Assembly (NCBI GenBank): GCA_005503055.1 | Contig: SCOX01000001.1 | Span: 372,001 to 436,000 of the forward strand | Direction of reading: 5' to 3' | Source of the DNA: Lysobacteraceae bacterium P | GTDB lineage: Bacteria; Pseudomonadota; Gammaproteobacteria; Xanthomonadales; Xanthomonadaceae | DNA length: 64,000 bases | In this document: positions 51,146 through 61,400 of the stretch, piece by piece | How positions within the stretch are numbered: the stretch's first letter is position 1 | Layout of the letters: each line of letters begins with the position of its first letter | The notes under the pieces: generated by a model | Seen by the model: the letters and a program-made list of their open reading frames with translations, nothing else | Database searches by the model: none | What the model was told of the DNA's origin: nothing | Made by a program: the position numbers and the translations under genes

Positions 51146-52908
51146 GTGCTATGCCTGAAGAAAGCCCCGCGCTGCGCGCGGCGCGCATAGCTGAAGCGAA
51201 AGTGGCGCAATGCCTGCGAGACGGCAAAAGCTTCTTGTTGGAGGCAGGGGCCGGTGCGGGCAAAACGTACTCGCTGATCGAGGCGCTTCGGCAGCTGATT
51301 GAGTTGCAGGCGCCCGTCCTGCGCCGGAACCATCAGCGCATTGCCTGCATCACCTATACCAACGCGGCCACTGCCGTCATCGCCAGCCGCATTGACAGCA
51401 ATCCCTTGGTGTTTACCGACACCATCCATGCTTTTTGCTGGTCGCTGATCAAACGATTCCAACCGTCGCTTAGACGCTTGATTACGGAGTTGCCAGAGTG
51501 GGGGCAGAAGCTCGCTGACGCCGGCGGCATCGGCGAGCAGCCGGTTGAGTACGACCTCGGTTACCGGCGCATCACTCCTGAAGCGGTCACGTTGCACCAC
51601 GATGATGTCTTGGCCCTGACGGTGGCTCTGCTTCCAAACGTCAAGTTTCAGATGCTACTGAACGAACAGTATCCGTTCGTGTTCATTGACGAGTATCAGG
51701 ACACGAACGATCAGGTCATGGCCGCGTTTAAGGCACACCTGCTTGGGCGAGCGGGCGGCCCCTTGATCGGGTTGTTCGGCGATCGCTGGCAAAGGATCTA
51801 CGATGGCACGTGCGGCCACGTCGCTCACGAGGCGCTGACCGAAATCGGAAAGAAGGCGAACTTCCGATCCGCCGCGCGGATTGTACATGTCCTCAACGGG
51901 ATGCGACCGGAGCTACCGCAGGCCGTGAAAGACGAGACCGTCGCTGGCTCTGTGTCGGTGTACCACACAAACGCCTGGCAAGGAGAGCGGCGCTCGGGGG
52001 CGGGTGGCGGGCACTGGAAAGGCGACCTGCCTGCCGATGTCGCCCACGCCTGCTTGGCTGCGCTCATCAAGACCTTGGAGGCGCAAGGCTGGGATTTTTC
52101 GCCGGCCCGATCCAAGGTACTCATGCTCACGCACAACATCCTCGCCTCCGAGCAAGGCTATGAATCCTTGGGCAAGGTCTTTAGCCACACAGATCAGTAC
52201 ATCAAGAAGGAAGACGGCCACATCGCCTACTTCGTGGACGCGCTTGAACCGGCCTGCTCGGCCTACGAGGACAAGCGTTTCGGCCAGATGCTGAAGTTCT
52301 TGAATGCCGCGCCCATCGCCGCGCATACAGACAAGCGTACATGGTCGTCCACGATGGAGGGACTTCTGAGTCGTCGGCTAGAGGGCACAGTTGGCGATGT
52401 CTTGGATTATCTCTTAGAACGCGGCTGCCCTCGCCTTCCGGAGGCAGTCATCCGAAGCGATCGGGATGCGCGGAATTGGCGGACGATTGATGGCGAGGAG
52501 CCGCCTCGCGCAGTTCTACAGGTTCGCAAATTGCGAGATGTCCCTTACCGAGAGATCATCGCGTTGAGCCAGTTCATTGAAGGGCACACGCCGTTCGCAA
52601 CCAAACATAGCGTTAAAGGTGATCAGTTCGAGAATGTACTGGTTGTCATTGGCCGTGGCTGGAACAAGTACAACTTTGATCAATTCTTGCAATGGTTTCG
52701 CGATGGCGTACCCGCAGACAAGGAAGAGGCTTACGAGCGGAGCCGGAACCTGTTTTACGTATGTTGTTCCCGGCCGAAGACCCGGCTGGCGTTGCTCTTT
52801 ACGCAGGAGCTTTCAGCGTCATCGCTTGAGGTCCTGCGGAACTGGTTCGGCGCTGATGCGATACAAAGCCTACCGTCCAGCGCCCTGTCTGGATCGCTGG
52901 CGGATTGA
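51142..52908 (+). CDS. UvrD-like superfamily 1 helicase (GajB-like)
   Basis: 588 aa. The ATG overlaps the OLD stop (ATGA) with GGAGGGG upstream. SF1 motifs: Walker A EAGAGAGKTYSLIEAL (about 33-48), Ia CITYTNAAT, II VFIDEYQDTN (about 179-188), III GLFGDRWQRIYDG, IV-like region VLMLTHNILASEQGYE, V VKGDQFENVLVV (about 490-501) and VI NLFYVCCSRPKTRLALLF (about 534-551). In Gabija, GajB senses DNA ends and activates GajA. Translational coupling supports a complex with the OLD protein. Somewhat longer than GajB. Confidence 0.88.
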   Translation: MSAMPEESPALRAARIAEAKVAQCLRDGKSFLLEAGAGAGKTYSLIEALRQLIELQAPVLRRNHQRIACITYTNAATAVIASRIDSNPLVFTDTIHAFCWSLIKRFQPSLRRLITELPEWGQKLADAGGIGEQPVEYDLGYRRITPEAVTLHHDDVLALTVALLPNVKFQMLLNEQYPFVFIDEYQDTNDQVMAAFKAHLLGRAGGPLIGLFGDRWQRIYDGTCGHVAHEALTEIGKKANFRSAARIVHVLNGMRPELPQAVKDETVAGSVSVYHTNAWQGERRSGAGGGHWKGDLPADVAHACLAALIKTLEAQGWDFSPARSKVLMLTHNILASEQGYESLGKVFSHTDQYIKKEDGHIAYFVDALEPACSAYEDKRFGQMLKFLNAAPIAAHTDKRTWSSTMEGLLSRRLEGTVGDVLDYLLERGCPRLPEAVIRSDRDARNWRTIDGEEPPRAVLQVRKLRDVPYREIIALSQFIEGHTPFATKHSVKGDQFENVLVVIGRGWNKYNFDQFLQWFRDGVPADKEEAYERSRNLFYVCCSRPKTRLALLFTQELSASSLEVLRNWFGADAIQSLPSSALSGSLAD

Positions 52909-52980
52909 GGCGAGGGAGCGTCCCTGCATTAGTCCCCGCTCCCAGCACTTCTTGAATATGTCCGCCCAAGAGACAGAACT

Positions 52981-54168
52981 ATGGCGCTCGACGCTCTTTT
53001 TCCCGCCGACCTTGAACCCGTACGGGAAGCGGCCCGGCGTGCACTAGGAACCATTCGTCAGGCGGATTCGACGACAAGGGCCGGGAAGAACTTCCTCCAC
53101 GACGCGAAACGGACCGAGGCGGGGCGCGACCTTCCATCCTATTACCTCGTCTATTTCTTGCTAGTGGATTTGCTCGGCTTCACTGATCTTGGTCAATCGG
53201 AGAAAATCGCGTGGTCGGTTCCAATTGACTTCAAGGGTGAGGCATTCCTAGTCGAGCATCGTAAGTTCGGGCTTGGCCTCTTTGCCCGCAACCCAAGCAC
53301 CCAGGAAGGCGACGCCAAGCAGATCGTTGTGCGGATTAGGAAGGCCGTCAAGGCCGCGCGCCCATACTTCGACTGGCTAGCTAGCGAAGCGGTCGTCCGC
53401 TCGCAGGTCAACATTCGGAACAACAGCGCGCCGCTCTTCGGACGGTATGAATTCCTTCTTGCGTCGTACCGCACCAAGCAGGGGGAAGCCGAACGCCGCA
53501 AGGACGAGCGGATTGTTGAAAAAGGCAAGACCAAACATGGCACCTGGACCTCGGTGACGTATCCAACTTACCAACTTCGCCGGGAGGGAAGCTGGCTTGC
53601 GCTCTCAGCCATCGAGGCATTCTTTAGCTGGAGTGAGCACGTGCTGATCCACCTGGCTGTCCTTTCGCGCAAGATTACCTCCGCGAACGAGGTTGCTCAT
53701 CTTGCCGAGGCTAGTTGGGCTGCGAAGTTCGGCGCAGCCATCGGGTTGACAGATCCCGTCGCGAAACTCCACTACGACAGAATGGCCACGATCCGCCAGG
53801 ACCTTCGAAACTACGTGGCACATGGCTCGTTTGGAAAGCAGGGCGAGGCCTTCTCGTTCCACTCCGGCGCCGGCGCCGTGCCCGTGCTCCTGCCCCACAA
53901 ACGCGGCAGTAACAGATTCACACTAGGTCATGGCTTAGAGTTTGATGCCGAGGAAGCATTTTCGGCGATCGATCGCTTCATAAGCTTTCTATGGTCCGGC
54001 GATCGAGCGCCAGCCAGGCTGTACATTCAAGAAAGCTATCTCCCCGTCATTCTGCCGTACGCAACAAACGGCATGTATGCCCAAGCGATGACATCCATTG
54101 AAGAGATGGAAACGTTCATTTCGCATCTTTCAGAGGAGGTCGACCGCTCCGCCAATATGGACTGGTGA
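52981..54168 (+). CDS. HEPN-like protein, 395 aa, last gene of the defence-like set
   Basis: No full-length family recognised. Two points stand out. Residues about 210-285 are helical and end RQDLRNYVAHGSFG, in which Arg276 and His281 form the R-x4-H motif of HEPN ribonucleases (RN..xH). The upstream helix VHLA-like (ALSAIEAFFSWSEHVLIHLA) fits a HEPN helix pair. The N-terminal 190 residues are a separate alpha/beta domain (YLVYFLLVDLLGFTDLG...). It lies 72 bases after the helicase, same strand, no terminator seen between. HEPN proteins often act as RNA-cleaving toxins in abortive infection, but the role here is an inference. Confidence 0.6.
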   Translation: MALDALFPADLEPVREAARRALGTIRQADSTTRAGKNFLHDAKRTEAGRDLPSYYLVYFLLVDLLGFTDLGQSEKIAWSVPIDFKGEAFLVEHRKFGLGLFARNPSTQEGDAKQIVVRIRKAVKAARPYFDWLASEAVVRSQVNIRNNSAPLFGRYEFLLASYRTKQGEAERRKDERIVEKGKTKHGTWTSVTYPTYQLRREGSWLALSAIEAFFSWSEHVLIHLAVLSRKITSANEVAHLAEASWAAKFGAAIGLTDPVAKLHYDRMATIRQDLRNYVAHGSFGKQGEAFSFHSGAGAVPVLLPHKRGSNRFTLGHGLEFDAEEAFSAIDRFISFLWSGDRAPARLYIQESYLPVILPYATNGMYAQAMTSIEEMETFISHLSEEVDRSANMDW

Positions 54169-54437
54169 GTTCTGCTCGTCTGTTGATAGCGAACACCAAG
54201 CACCCACGTTCTCTCCTGCAAGCGCTGTCGCACGCGCACGCAACGCGTTAGCAGCGATGCGCGCGCAAAGTCTTGCACGCCCCGGACGAGCGGTGCGCAG
54301 CCACTGCTCGAGCCAATCTAGTCGTCAGGGAGCTGATCTACGATTAACCCTGAGCCCGGCCACACTCCCACTGCATGCTTGGAGGTGGGGCGGAACGCCA
54401 GCGATGAGGACTGTCCGCAGCGTCACACTCAGATGGC

Positions 54438-54468
54438 TTGACCTTCCCACCGTGGCAAGGCGAACACT
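54438..54468 (+). promoter_or_regulatory. MerR/CueR-type promoter of the copper operon
   Basis: -35 TTGACC (54438-54443), 19-base spacer, -10 AACACT (54463-54468). The spacer holds the dyad CCTTCCC-ACCGT-GGCAAGG (54442-54460, one mismatch), the shape of CueR/MerR operators that work with an overlong 19-20-base spacer. The first metallochaperone gene starts 40 bases downstream. No MerR-family gene is in the window, so the regulator acts from elsewhere. Confidence 0.7.
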
Positions 54469-54507
54469 CGCCTCGCCGACGATAGGTCGGCCTTTCGGAG
54501 GGTAGTC

Positions 54508-54780
54508 ATGAAGGTGATCGTCCTAGGCATGACCTGCGGCCATTGCGTCCGAGCCATCACGGCGACAATCGGGGAGCTCGATCCTGCGGCGCAGGTTACG
54601 GTGGATCTGACTTCCTCAGAAGTAGATGTCGCCGGACAGCGTGTGTCTCCGGGAATGATCGTTTCCGCCATTCAGGATGCGGGTTACTCCGCGCGACTTT
54701 TGGAAGCCGCCGATAGTCAGACGAAAGACCAGGTGACTGATCGGACCTGCTGCGGTCTACCGATGTCGGAGTCCAGCTGA
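54508..54780 (+). CDS. Heavy-metal-associated (HMA) copper chaperone-like protein
   Basis: 90 aa. Residues 1-67 form one HMA domain with the metal-binding loop MTCGHCVRAI (Cys at 10 and 13), the central TSSEVDVAGQRVSPGMIVSA and IQDAGYSA at the end. It resembles CopZ and Atx1-type chaperones for Cu(I). The C-terminal tail (68-90) has an extra CC pair (TCCGLPM), which may also bind copper. GGAGGG before the ATG and the CueR-type promoter make it the first gene of the copper operon. Its stop overlaps the next ATG (TGATG). Confidence 0.85.
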   Translation: MKVIVLGMTCGHCVRAITATIGELDPAAQVTVDLTSSEVDVAGQRVSPGMIVSAIQDAGYSARLLEAADSQTKDQVTDRTCCGLPMSESS

Positions 54781-55088
54781 TGTGCTTTGGCGTCCCACAT
54801 CCCCTGCTCGCGCAACGCACCGGCTCATTTTCCTTCGCACCAGCGCCCAATTGTCATCTGCTCCTGACCATTGGCGATATCGCTTCCCGTAGACATGAGT
54901 TGATTGATGCGCTGCTCCGGGTCGACTTGGGTGCGCGGATTCAAGCGGATCCGGCGAGTGGCCATGTGAGTATGGAGGGACGCTTCCGGAAGGCGGATGC
55001 GCTCCTGGCGATACGGCAGTTGGGATTCTCCGTGGCACACGTGGAGGAGCGAACCGATCGTGACGGCCGGAGCGGCCGGGGAGATTGA
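54780..55088 (+). CDS. Degenerate HMA-like protein without CxxC
   Basis: 102 aa. HELIDALLRVDLGARIQADP, GHVSMEGRFRKADALLAIRQ and LGFSV follow the beta-alpha-beta plan of an HMA domain, but no CxxC loop is present; the N-terminus has only two isolated cysteines. It overlaps the chaperone gene. It may be a structural partner or a decayed paralogue. The exact start is uncertain. Confidence 0.55.
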   Translation: MCFGVPHPLLAQRTGSFSFAPAPNCHLLLTIGDIASRRHELIDALLRVDLGARIQADPASGHVSMEGRFRKADALLAIRQLGFSVAHVEERTDRDGRSGRGD

Positions 55089-55201
55089 CCCAAGTCAAAT
55101 GCCGACTCACGAGAGTGGCGGTAGACTGTCGCCATGGAGACGTACGGGCGCAATTCTGCAGGCTTGTCCGGCACTCCCCGCCGACGCCGGGGGGCGCCGT
55201 C

Positions 55202-55591
55202 ATGAGCGGTTGCATCGCCCGATGGCGACGCGCGTCGCGCATGCGCCTGGCTTGGTTGGCGCTGCTCGCGCTGTTGTTCCAGCAGGTCGCGCTTGCGGGG
55301 TATGCATGCCCGATCGATCCGTCGCCAGCACCCGCCTTGCTGGCCAGCTGCGAGGACATGAAGGTCCCGGATCCCGATGCGCCCGCGCTGTGCCAACAGC
55401 ATTGCGTACGCGATCACGCCGCCAATCCAGACTCCAAGGTGCTGCAGGTGCCGCCGCTGGCGCTGCCACCTCCGCACTTTGGGCTATCGCATTCGCTGCT
55501 GCCGCCGGTCCAGGCACAGCACTATGCAAACGTACCCGTTTGTCGGACCGACCCGCCACCCGCGCAACGCTTCTGTAGCTTGCAGATTTAA
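55202..55591 (+). CDS. Small exported Cys/Asp/His protein of the copper operon
   Basis: 129 aa. A basic start and a hydrophobic helix (RLAWLALLALLFQQVALAG) make a signal peptide; an inner ATG at 55241 would also work. The mature part has CPIDPSPAPALLASCEDMKV, CQQHCVRDHA and a Pro/Leu-rich tail ending CRTDPPP...FCSLQI. The C..HC..DH arrangement could bind copper in the periplasm. Small proteins of this sort often precede CusC genes; no named family is known to me. A GGGGGG-rich stretch serves as ribosome site. Confidence 0.6.
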   Translation: MSGCIARWRRASRMRLAWLALLALLFQQVALAGYACPIDPSPAPALLASCEDMKVPDPDAPALCQQHCVRDHAANPDSKVLQVPPLALPPPHFGLSHSLLPPVQAQHYANVPVCRTDPPPAQRFCSLQI

Positions 55592-55659
55592 GCCCCGACC
55601 GCCCGTTGAACGCGCGCCGTCCGCGACGGCGCGCTCTTTGCCGTGCGTTCGGAGGTTCC

Positions 55660-56955
55660 ATGACCAGTTCGTATCTGCTGCGTGTCTGGCGCAGCTCCCT
55701 ATGGGCGACGATCGTGCTCGCCTGTTTCGTTCCAACCACGTGGGCCCGCGCCGACGCGGTCTCGTTTGAGGAAGCGGTTGGCGGGGCCGTGTCGCAGGCG
55801 CCGGTCCTGGTCGCCGGGCACGCTCGCGCCGAAGCTGCCCGCGCCGAGGCGGCGCGCGCGGCAGCATTGCCCGACCCGCGCTTGATCGTCGGTCTTGCCA
55901 ACTTGCCGGTAACCGGTGCCGACGCATTCGACCCACGCGTCGATGACATGACGACCAAGCAGATCGGGTTGATGCAGGAGTTTCCGGCGCGGGCCAAACG
56001 CGAGGCTCGCCAAAGTCTGGCGACGCGTGCGGTCGAGCAGACGGTCGCGCAGACCGTGGCCGACCGCCTTGCCGTACAGGAAGCGACCGCCGCGGCCTGG
56101 ATTGCCACCTGGAGCGCTCAGCGTCAGCTCGCCGCCCTCGCCACCCTGCGCGACCCGGCCAGCGTCGCCGCACGCACGGCGAAGGCCCGCGTGGCCGGCG
56201 GTACTGCCACCGTAACCGACGCGCTGGCCACGCAGGCGGCCTTGTTGGAGCTCGACAATCGGATCGATGCAGCACAGGCGCAGGTCGATGCTGCCCAAGC
56301 CGACCTGTCGCGCTGGCTGGGTCGGCCTGAGCCGATCGGTGTCCTCGGCGCGCCGCCGCCGTTCGACCGCTTGCCAATCGAACCGGCCACATTGCTGGCG
56401 TCGGTGGACGACCAGGGACCACTCTTGTCCTGGCGCGCCCGCGAAGCCTCGGCCGAAGCAGAGGTGGCGGCGGCTATCGCAGAGAAACGTCCGGACTGGA
56501 GCCTGGAAGTCAATTACGGGCAGCGCGACCGCACACCGGGTGGCATGCCGCGCAGCGACATGCTGATGGTCGAGGTCGCCGTCGGCCTGCCGGTGTTTGC
56601 GCGCAATCGCCAAGACCGCGGCATCACGGCACGTCGCGCCGAGCTGCAGGCCGTTGCTGCCGAACACGAGGATGCACGACGCGTCCAGCAGGCCGCCGTT
56701 CGCCGCACCCTGGTGGGGTGGCAGGCAGCACAGCGTCAAGTGACGCGACTGGAGCAGGACACATTGCCCTTGGCGCGCGATCGCGCCGCCGTCGCGCTCG
56801 CGGCCTATTCGGCCGGCGCCGACCTGCAAGCCTGGCTCGATGCCCGTAACGCGGAGCTCGAGCTGCAACTCGAACATGCCCGCCTGCTGGGGGAACTCGG
56901 CCGTGCGTGGGCGGCACTCGCCTACCTGCTGCCCGACAAGGAACTGCAACCATGA
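55660..56955 (+). CDS. cusC: TolC-type outer-membrane channel of the copper efflux pump (CusC-like)
   Basis: 431 aa. GGAGG 4 bases before the ATG; signal peptide ends near ARA (about 30). Two outer-membrane-efflux repeats follow, each a helical hairpin with beta strands: AVGGAVSQAPVLVAGHARAE ... PDPRLIVGLANLPV, and LSWRAREASAEAEVAAAIAE ... PDWSLEVNYGQRD. MQEFPARAKREARQSLATRA is typical of CzcC/CusC-like subfamilies. No lipobox is present, unlike E. coli CusC. The stop overlaps the cusB start (ATGA). Confidence 0.85.
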   Translation: MTSSYLLRVWRSSLWATIVLACFVPTTWARADAVSFEEAVGGAVSQAPVLVAGHARAEAARAEAARAAALPDPRLIVGLANLPVTGADAFDPRVDDMTTKQIGLMQEFPARAKREARQSLATRAVEQTVAQTVADRLAVQEATAAAWIATWSAQRQLAALATLRDPASVAARTAKARVAGGTATVTDALATQAALLELDNRIDAAQAQVDAAQADLSRWLGRPEPIGVLGAPPPFDRLPIEPATLLASVDDQGPLLSWRAREASAEAEVAAAIAEKRPDWSLEVNYGQRDRTPGGMPRSDMLMVEVAVGLPVFARNRQDRGITARRAELQAVAAEHEDARRVQQAAVRRTLVGWQAAQRQVTRLEQDTLPLARDRAAVALAAYSAGADLQAWLDARNAELELQLEHARLLGELGRAWAALAYLLPDKELQP

Positions 56956-58454
56956 CGACTCCCGCAATGACACGCCCCGCCCTGCTGGGCGCGGCCCTCG
57001 GCTTGATCCTGGTGGGCGGTGCCGCGGGCTACTGGATCGCACAACGCGATGCCGCCCCCGCCTCTGCAAACCAGCCGCAGCCGAAAAGCGAACGCCAGGT
57101 GCTGTACTGGTACGACCCGATGGCACCTGACAAGCACTTTAACCGGCCCGGCAAGTCGCCTTTCATGGACATGCAATTGGTGCCCAAGTACGCCGATGAG
57201 GGCTCGGCCGATGCGAGCGTGCGGATCGACCCGGCGTTGCAGCAGAATGTCGGCATCCGTACCGCGATAGTCGAAGTCGGACAGTTGCCAACGCGGCTAA
57301 GTGTGCCTGGCTCCTTGAGCTGGGACCTGCGGCGCGAGGCGGTCGTGAGTGCGCGCGTCGACGCCGTGATTACCCGACTGCATGTGCAAGCCCCCTACAC
57401 CGCCGTACAGCACGGCCAAGCGCTCGGCACGTTGCTGGCACCAGAGTGGAGCAGCGCGCTCGCCGAAGCTAATGCCCTTTCGCAAGCCGAATCCGATGCC
57501 GGCCGTGAGCTGCGCACAGCCGCCCAGCAGCGCTTGCGCATCATCGGTGCCGCCGCTGGTCGTCGCGGCGCAGATGGGAGCGTCACGCTAACCGCGCCGC
57601 ACGACGGCGTAGTCAGCGAGGTGCTGGCGCGTGAGGGCCAAACCGTGGTCGCTGGCACCCCTCTGTTTCGGATTAACGGCACGGAGACGTTATGGCTGGA
57701 AGCGGCCGTACCGCAGGCGGAGGCAGGTGGCTTGGCCCCGGGGATGCAGGTAACCGCACGTGTCACGGCCGTCCCGAGACAGGTCTTCCAAGGCGTCATC
57801 GAGACGGTGATCCCGCAGGTCGAGTCCGGCAGCCGCACGCAGCAGGCTCGCATCGTGTTGAACAATCTTGATGGCCTGCTTGCACCAGGCATGTTCGCGG
57901 AGGTGCAGTTGCAGCCAACCGCGGGCGCCAAGGTTCCCTTGGTGCCGAGCGACGCCCTCATTTCCACCGGCGCCGACAGCCGCCTGATCGTGCAGGACAA
58001 GGAGGACCGATTCCGGCCGGTGCGCGTGCGTACCGGGCGCAGCGACGGAGACCGCACCGAAATTCTGGAGGGGCTCAAGGGCGGCGAGCGTGTTGTTGTC
58101 TCCGGCCAGTTCCTGATCGACTCGGAAGCGAGTCTGTCCGGCGCGCTGGAACGCTTGAACGCCACGAGCATACCCGCGCTAGACGCACATGAAGTGCATC
58201 CCTCGTCGAACAACGCTAGCGGCCCGTCCACGCATGACCATGCGCAGACCACTTTAGCGGCGCCCGATCTGGATTCAGCCAACTGTCCGGTCGAATACTG
58301 GTACGACCCGATGGTTCCCGACCAGCACTTCCCGCATCCGGGCAAGTCGCCCTACATGGACATGCAACTGGTGCCCAAGTTCGCGCGGGAGGCGGATCCC
58401 TCCTGCAGCGCAGACGTTCTCAGCGGTCGCAAGCCAGCAGAGGCGCAGCCATGA
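56952..58454 (+). CDS. cusB: Membrane fusion protein of the copper pump with two metal-binding domains (CusB-like)
   Basis: 500 aa. N-terminal anchor (about 9-27). A heavy-metal-binding domain follows: [20 protein letters not shown] and [13 protein letters not shown] (about 50-85). Then come the usual hairpin/lipoyl, beta-barrel and membrane-proximal parts ([60 protein letters not shown]). A second copy of the metal domain closes the protein: [20 protein letters not shown] and [12 protein letters not shown] (about 438-475), after a His/Ser/Asp linker. CusB normally has one or none; the C-terminal copy could replace a separate CusF, which is absent here. Met and His in YDPM..(D/K).HF...GKS..MDM likely bind Cu(I)/Ag(I). 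Confidence 0.88.
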   Translation: MTTPAMTRPALLGAALGLILVGGAAGYWIAQRDAAPASANQPQPKSERQVLYWYDPMAPDKHFNRPGKSPFMDMQLVPKYADEGSADASVRIDPALQQNVGIRTAIVEVGQLPTRLSVPGSLSWDLRREAVVSARVDAVITRLHVQAPYTAVQHGQALGTLLAPEWSSALAEANALSQAESDAGRELRTAAQQRLRIIGAAAGRRGADGSVTLTAPHDGVVSEVLAREGQTVVAGTPLFRINGTETLWLEAAVPQAEAGGLAPGMQVTARVTAVPRQVFQGVIETVIPQVESGSRTQQARIVLNNLDGLLAPGMFAEVQLQPTAGAKVPLVPSDALISTGADSRLIVQDKEDRFRPVRVRTGRSDGDRTEILEGLKGGERVVVSGQFLIDSEASLSGALERLNATSIPALDAHEVHPSSNNASGPSTHDHAQTTLAAPDLDSANCPVEYWYDPMVPDQHFPHPGKSPYMDMQLVPKFAREADPSCSADVLSGRKPAEAQP

Positions 58455-61400
58455 TCGCAAGCGTGATCCGGGCCTGCATCCGCAATCGTGGGCTGGTGTT
58501 GCTGGCGGCAGCGCTCCTGGCCGTGCTTGGCCTCTGGTCGGTGCGGCACACGCCACTTGATGCCCTGCCGGATCTGTCCGATACGCAGGTCATCATCCGC
58601 ACGCAATGGGCCGGACAGACACCGCGCATCATCGAAGATCAGGTGACCTATCCCTTGGCGACGACGATGCTGTCGGTGCCCGGAGTCAAGGCAGTTCGCG
58701 GCTTCTCGTTCTTTGGCGACTCCTACGTCTACGTCTTGTTCGACGACGCCACCGATCTGTATTGGGCCCGTTCGCGCGTACTCGAATACCTTAGCCAGGT
58801 GCGCGATCGCTTCCCGCAAGGCGTGACGCCGGCGCTGGGGCCGGACGCTACCGGCGTCGGCTGGATTTACCAGTACGCACTGGTCGACCGGACTGGCGGG
58901 CACGACGTCGGTCAGCTGCGCGCCGTGCAGGATTGGTTCCTGCGCTACGAGCTCAAGACCATTCCGGATGTGGCCGAAGTCGCGAGTGTCGGAGGCGCGG
59001 TGCGCGCTTGGCAGATCACGCCCAATGCCTCGTCGCTGGCCGCGCGCGGTGTAACCGTAGCGCAGTTGATCGAGGCAATCGACGCGGCCAACGGCGCTAC
59101 CGGCGGCTCGGTGATCGAACAGGGCGAAGCCGAACTCATGGTGCGCAGTGAAGGCTACCTGCGCAGCCGCGAAGCCTTCGAGCGCGTGCCGATCACCGGC
59201 ACGGCAGGTGGAGTGCCGGTGTTGTTGGGCGACGTCGCCACCATCACCCGCGGCCCGACTTTCCGTCGCGGCATCGCCGAACTTGATGGCGAAGGCGAAG
59301 TCGCCGGTGGCGTGATCATCCTGCGCACCGGCAAGGATGCGCTGGCGGCAATCGAGAACGTAAAGGCACGTCTGAAGCAGCTCCAATCCAGCCTGCCGGC
59401 GGGAGTGGAAGTCGTGCCCGTGTATGACCGCTCCGACCTTATCCGCGAGGCGGTGCGCAATCTCACGACGAAACTGGGCGAGGAATTTCTCGTGGTCGCG
59501 CTGGTGTGCGCGCTCTTCCTCTGGCACCTGCGCTCGGCGTTAGTGGCGGTCATCACCCTGCCGCTGGGCATCTTGATCGCCTTCATCGTGATGCGCTGGC
59601 AAGGCATCACTGCCAACCTGCTGTCGCTCGGTGGCATCGCCATCGCCATTGGCGCGATGGTGGACGCTGCGGTGGTGATGATCGAGAACGCGCACAAGCA
59701 CCTGGAGCACTGGCGCGACACCCATGCCCGCGAGCCCGAGGGCGATGAGCGGTGGCAATTGATTGCGCAGGCCGCTGCAGAGGTGGGACCGGCGTTGTTC
59801 GCGAGCCTGCTGGTCATCACGCTCTCGTTTGTGCCGGTGTTTGCCCTGCAAGCACAGGAGGGACGGCTGTTCTCGCCATTGGCCTTCACCAAGACCTACG
59901 CAATGGCGGCCGCGGCGGGTCTCTCTGTGACCCTGATTCCAGTGCTGATGGGCTACTTGATCCGTGGCCGGATCCGTCCGGAAACGCAGAACCCCATCAA
60001 CCGCTTGCTGATCGCCGGCTATCGGCCGGTGTTGGATTGGGTGCTGCGACACCCGAAGCTGACGTTGGCACTGAGTGGCGCGCTGCTCACCATCACCGCA
60101 ATCCCTTTCGCCCGTGTCGGCAGTGAGTTCATGCCGCCATTGGACGAAGGCACGTTGTTGTACATGCCCACCGCCCTGCCCGGCCTGTCGGCCGACAAGG
60201 CCCGGCAATTGCTGCAGCTGGCCGATCGCATGATCAAGACGGTGCCCGAGGTCGATCATGTGTTCGGCAAGGCCGGCCGCGCCGACACCGCGACCGACCC
60301 CGCGCCGATCGAGATGTTCGAAACCACCGTCACCTTCAAACCGCGCAACCAATGGCGCGCGGGCATGACGCCTGAGAAGCTGCGGCAGGAACTGGATGCA
60401 GCCGTGAGGATCCCGGGCTTGACCAACTTGTGGGTGCCGCCGATCCGCAATCGGATCGACATGTCGGCGACCGGCATCAAGAGTCCCATCGGCATCAAGG
60501 TGTCCGGGCCCGATATCGACCAAATTGAGCAACTCAGCGCCCAGGTCGAGGCGGTGGCCAAAACCGTGCCCGGGGTCAGCTCGGCCTTGGCCGAGCGCGT
60601 GACCGGCGGCCGCTATGTCGACGTGAACATCCGACCGGAGATTGCAGCGCGTTATGGGCTCGCGCAACGCGACCTCCAGCAGGTGCTGGCCACCCTGGTC
60701 GGCGGCGATCCGATCGGAGAGACTATCGAAGGACGTGAACGCTATCCGATCGTGCTGCGCTATGCGCGTGGCGAACGCGATTCGTTGGCAGGATTGACGC
60801 AACTGCCTATCGTCGCGCCCGGCGGCGTGCAGCTCACACTTGGCCAAGTGGCTGACATCCGCCTCAGCGCCGGTCCGCCAATGGTGAGGAGCGAAAACGG
60901 TCGCTTGGTGGGCTACGTCTACGTCGACGTGGCGGGGCGTGATCTCGGCTCGGTGGTGGCCGATCTGCAGCGTGCCGTGGCGACACAGGTTCAGTTGCCG
61001 CCTCGGTATGGCGTCGCGTGGTCGGGCCAGTACGAGTACTTGGAACGAGCACTGGAACGCCTGCGCTGGGTGGTCCCGGCCGCGCTCGCCATCATCGTGC
61101 TACTGATCTGGTTCGTGTTCCGGCGTGTCGGCGAGGTCGCGATCATCCTGCTGAGCCTGCCCCTGGCGCTGGTAGGCGGGTTGTGGCTGATCTGGGGGCT
61201 GGGCCATGCGGTGTCGATCGCAACCTTGATCGGCTTTATCGCCTTAGGCGGCGTCGCGGCCGAGTTCGGTGTGATCATGCTGTTGTACCTGCGCCATGCC
61301 TGGGAGCGCCGCCTCGCCGCCGGGGAGACGGCCGACGTGGCCACGTTGGAAGCCGCGATCCGGGAGGGCGCGGTCCTGCGTGTGCGACCCAAGGCCATGA

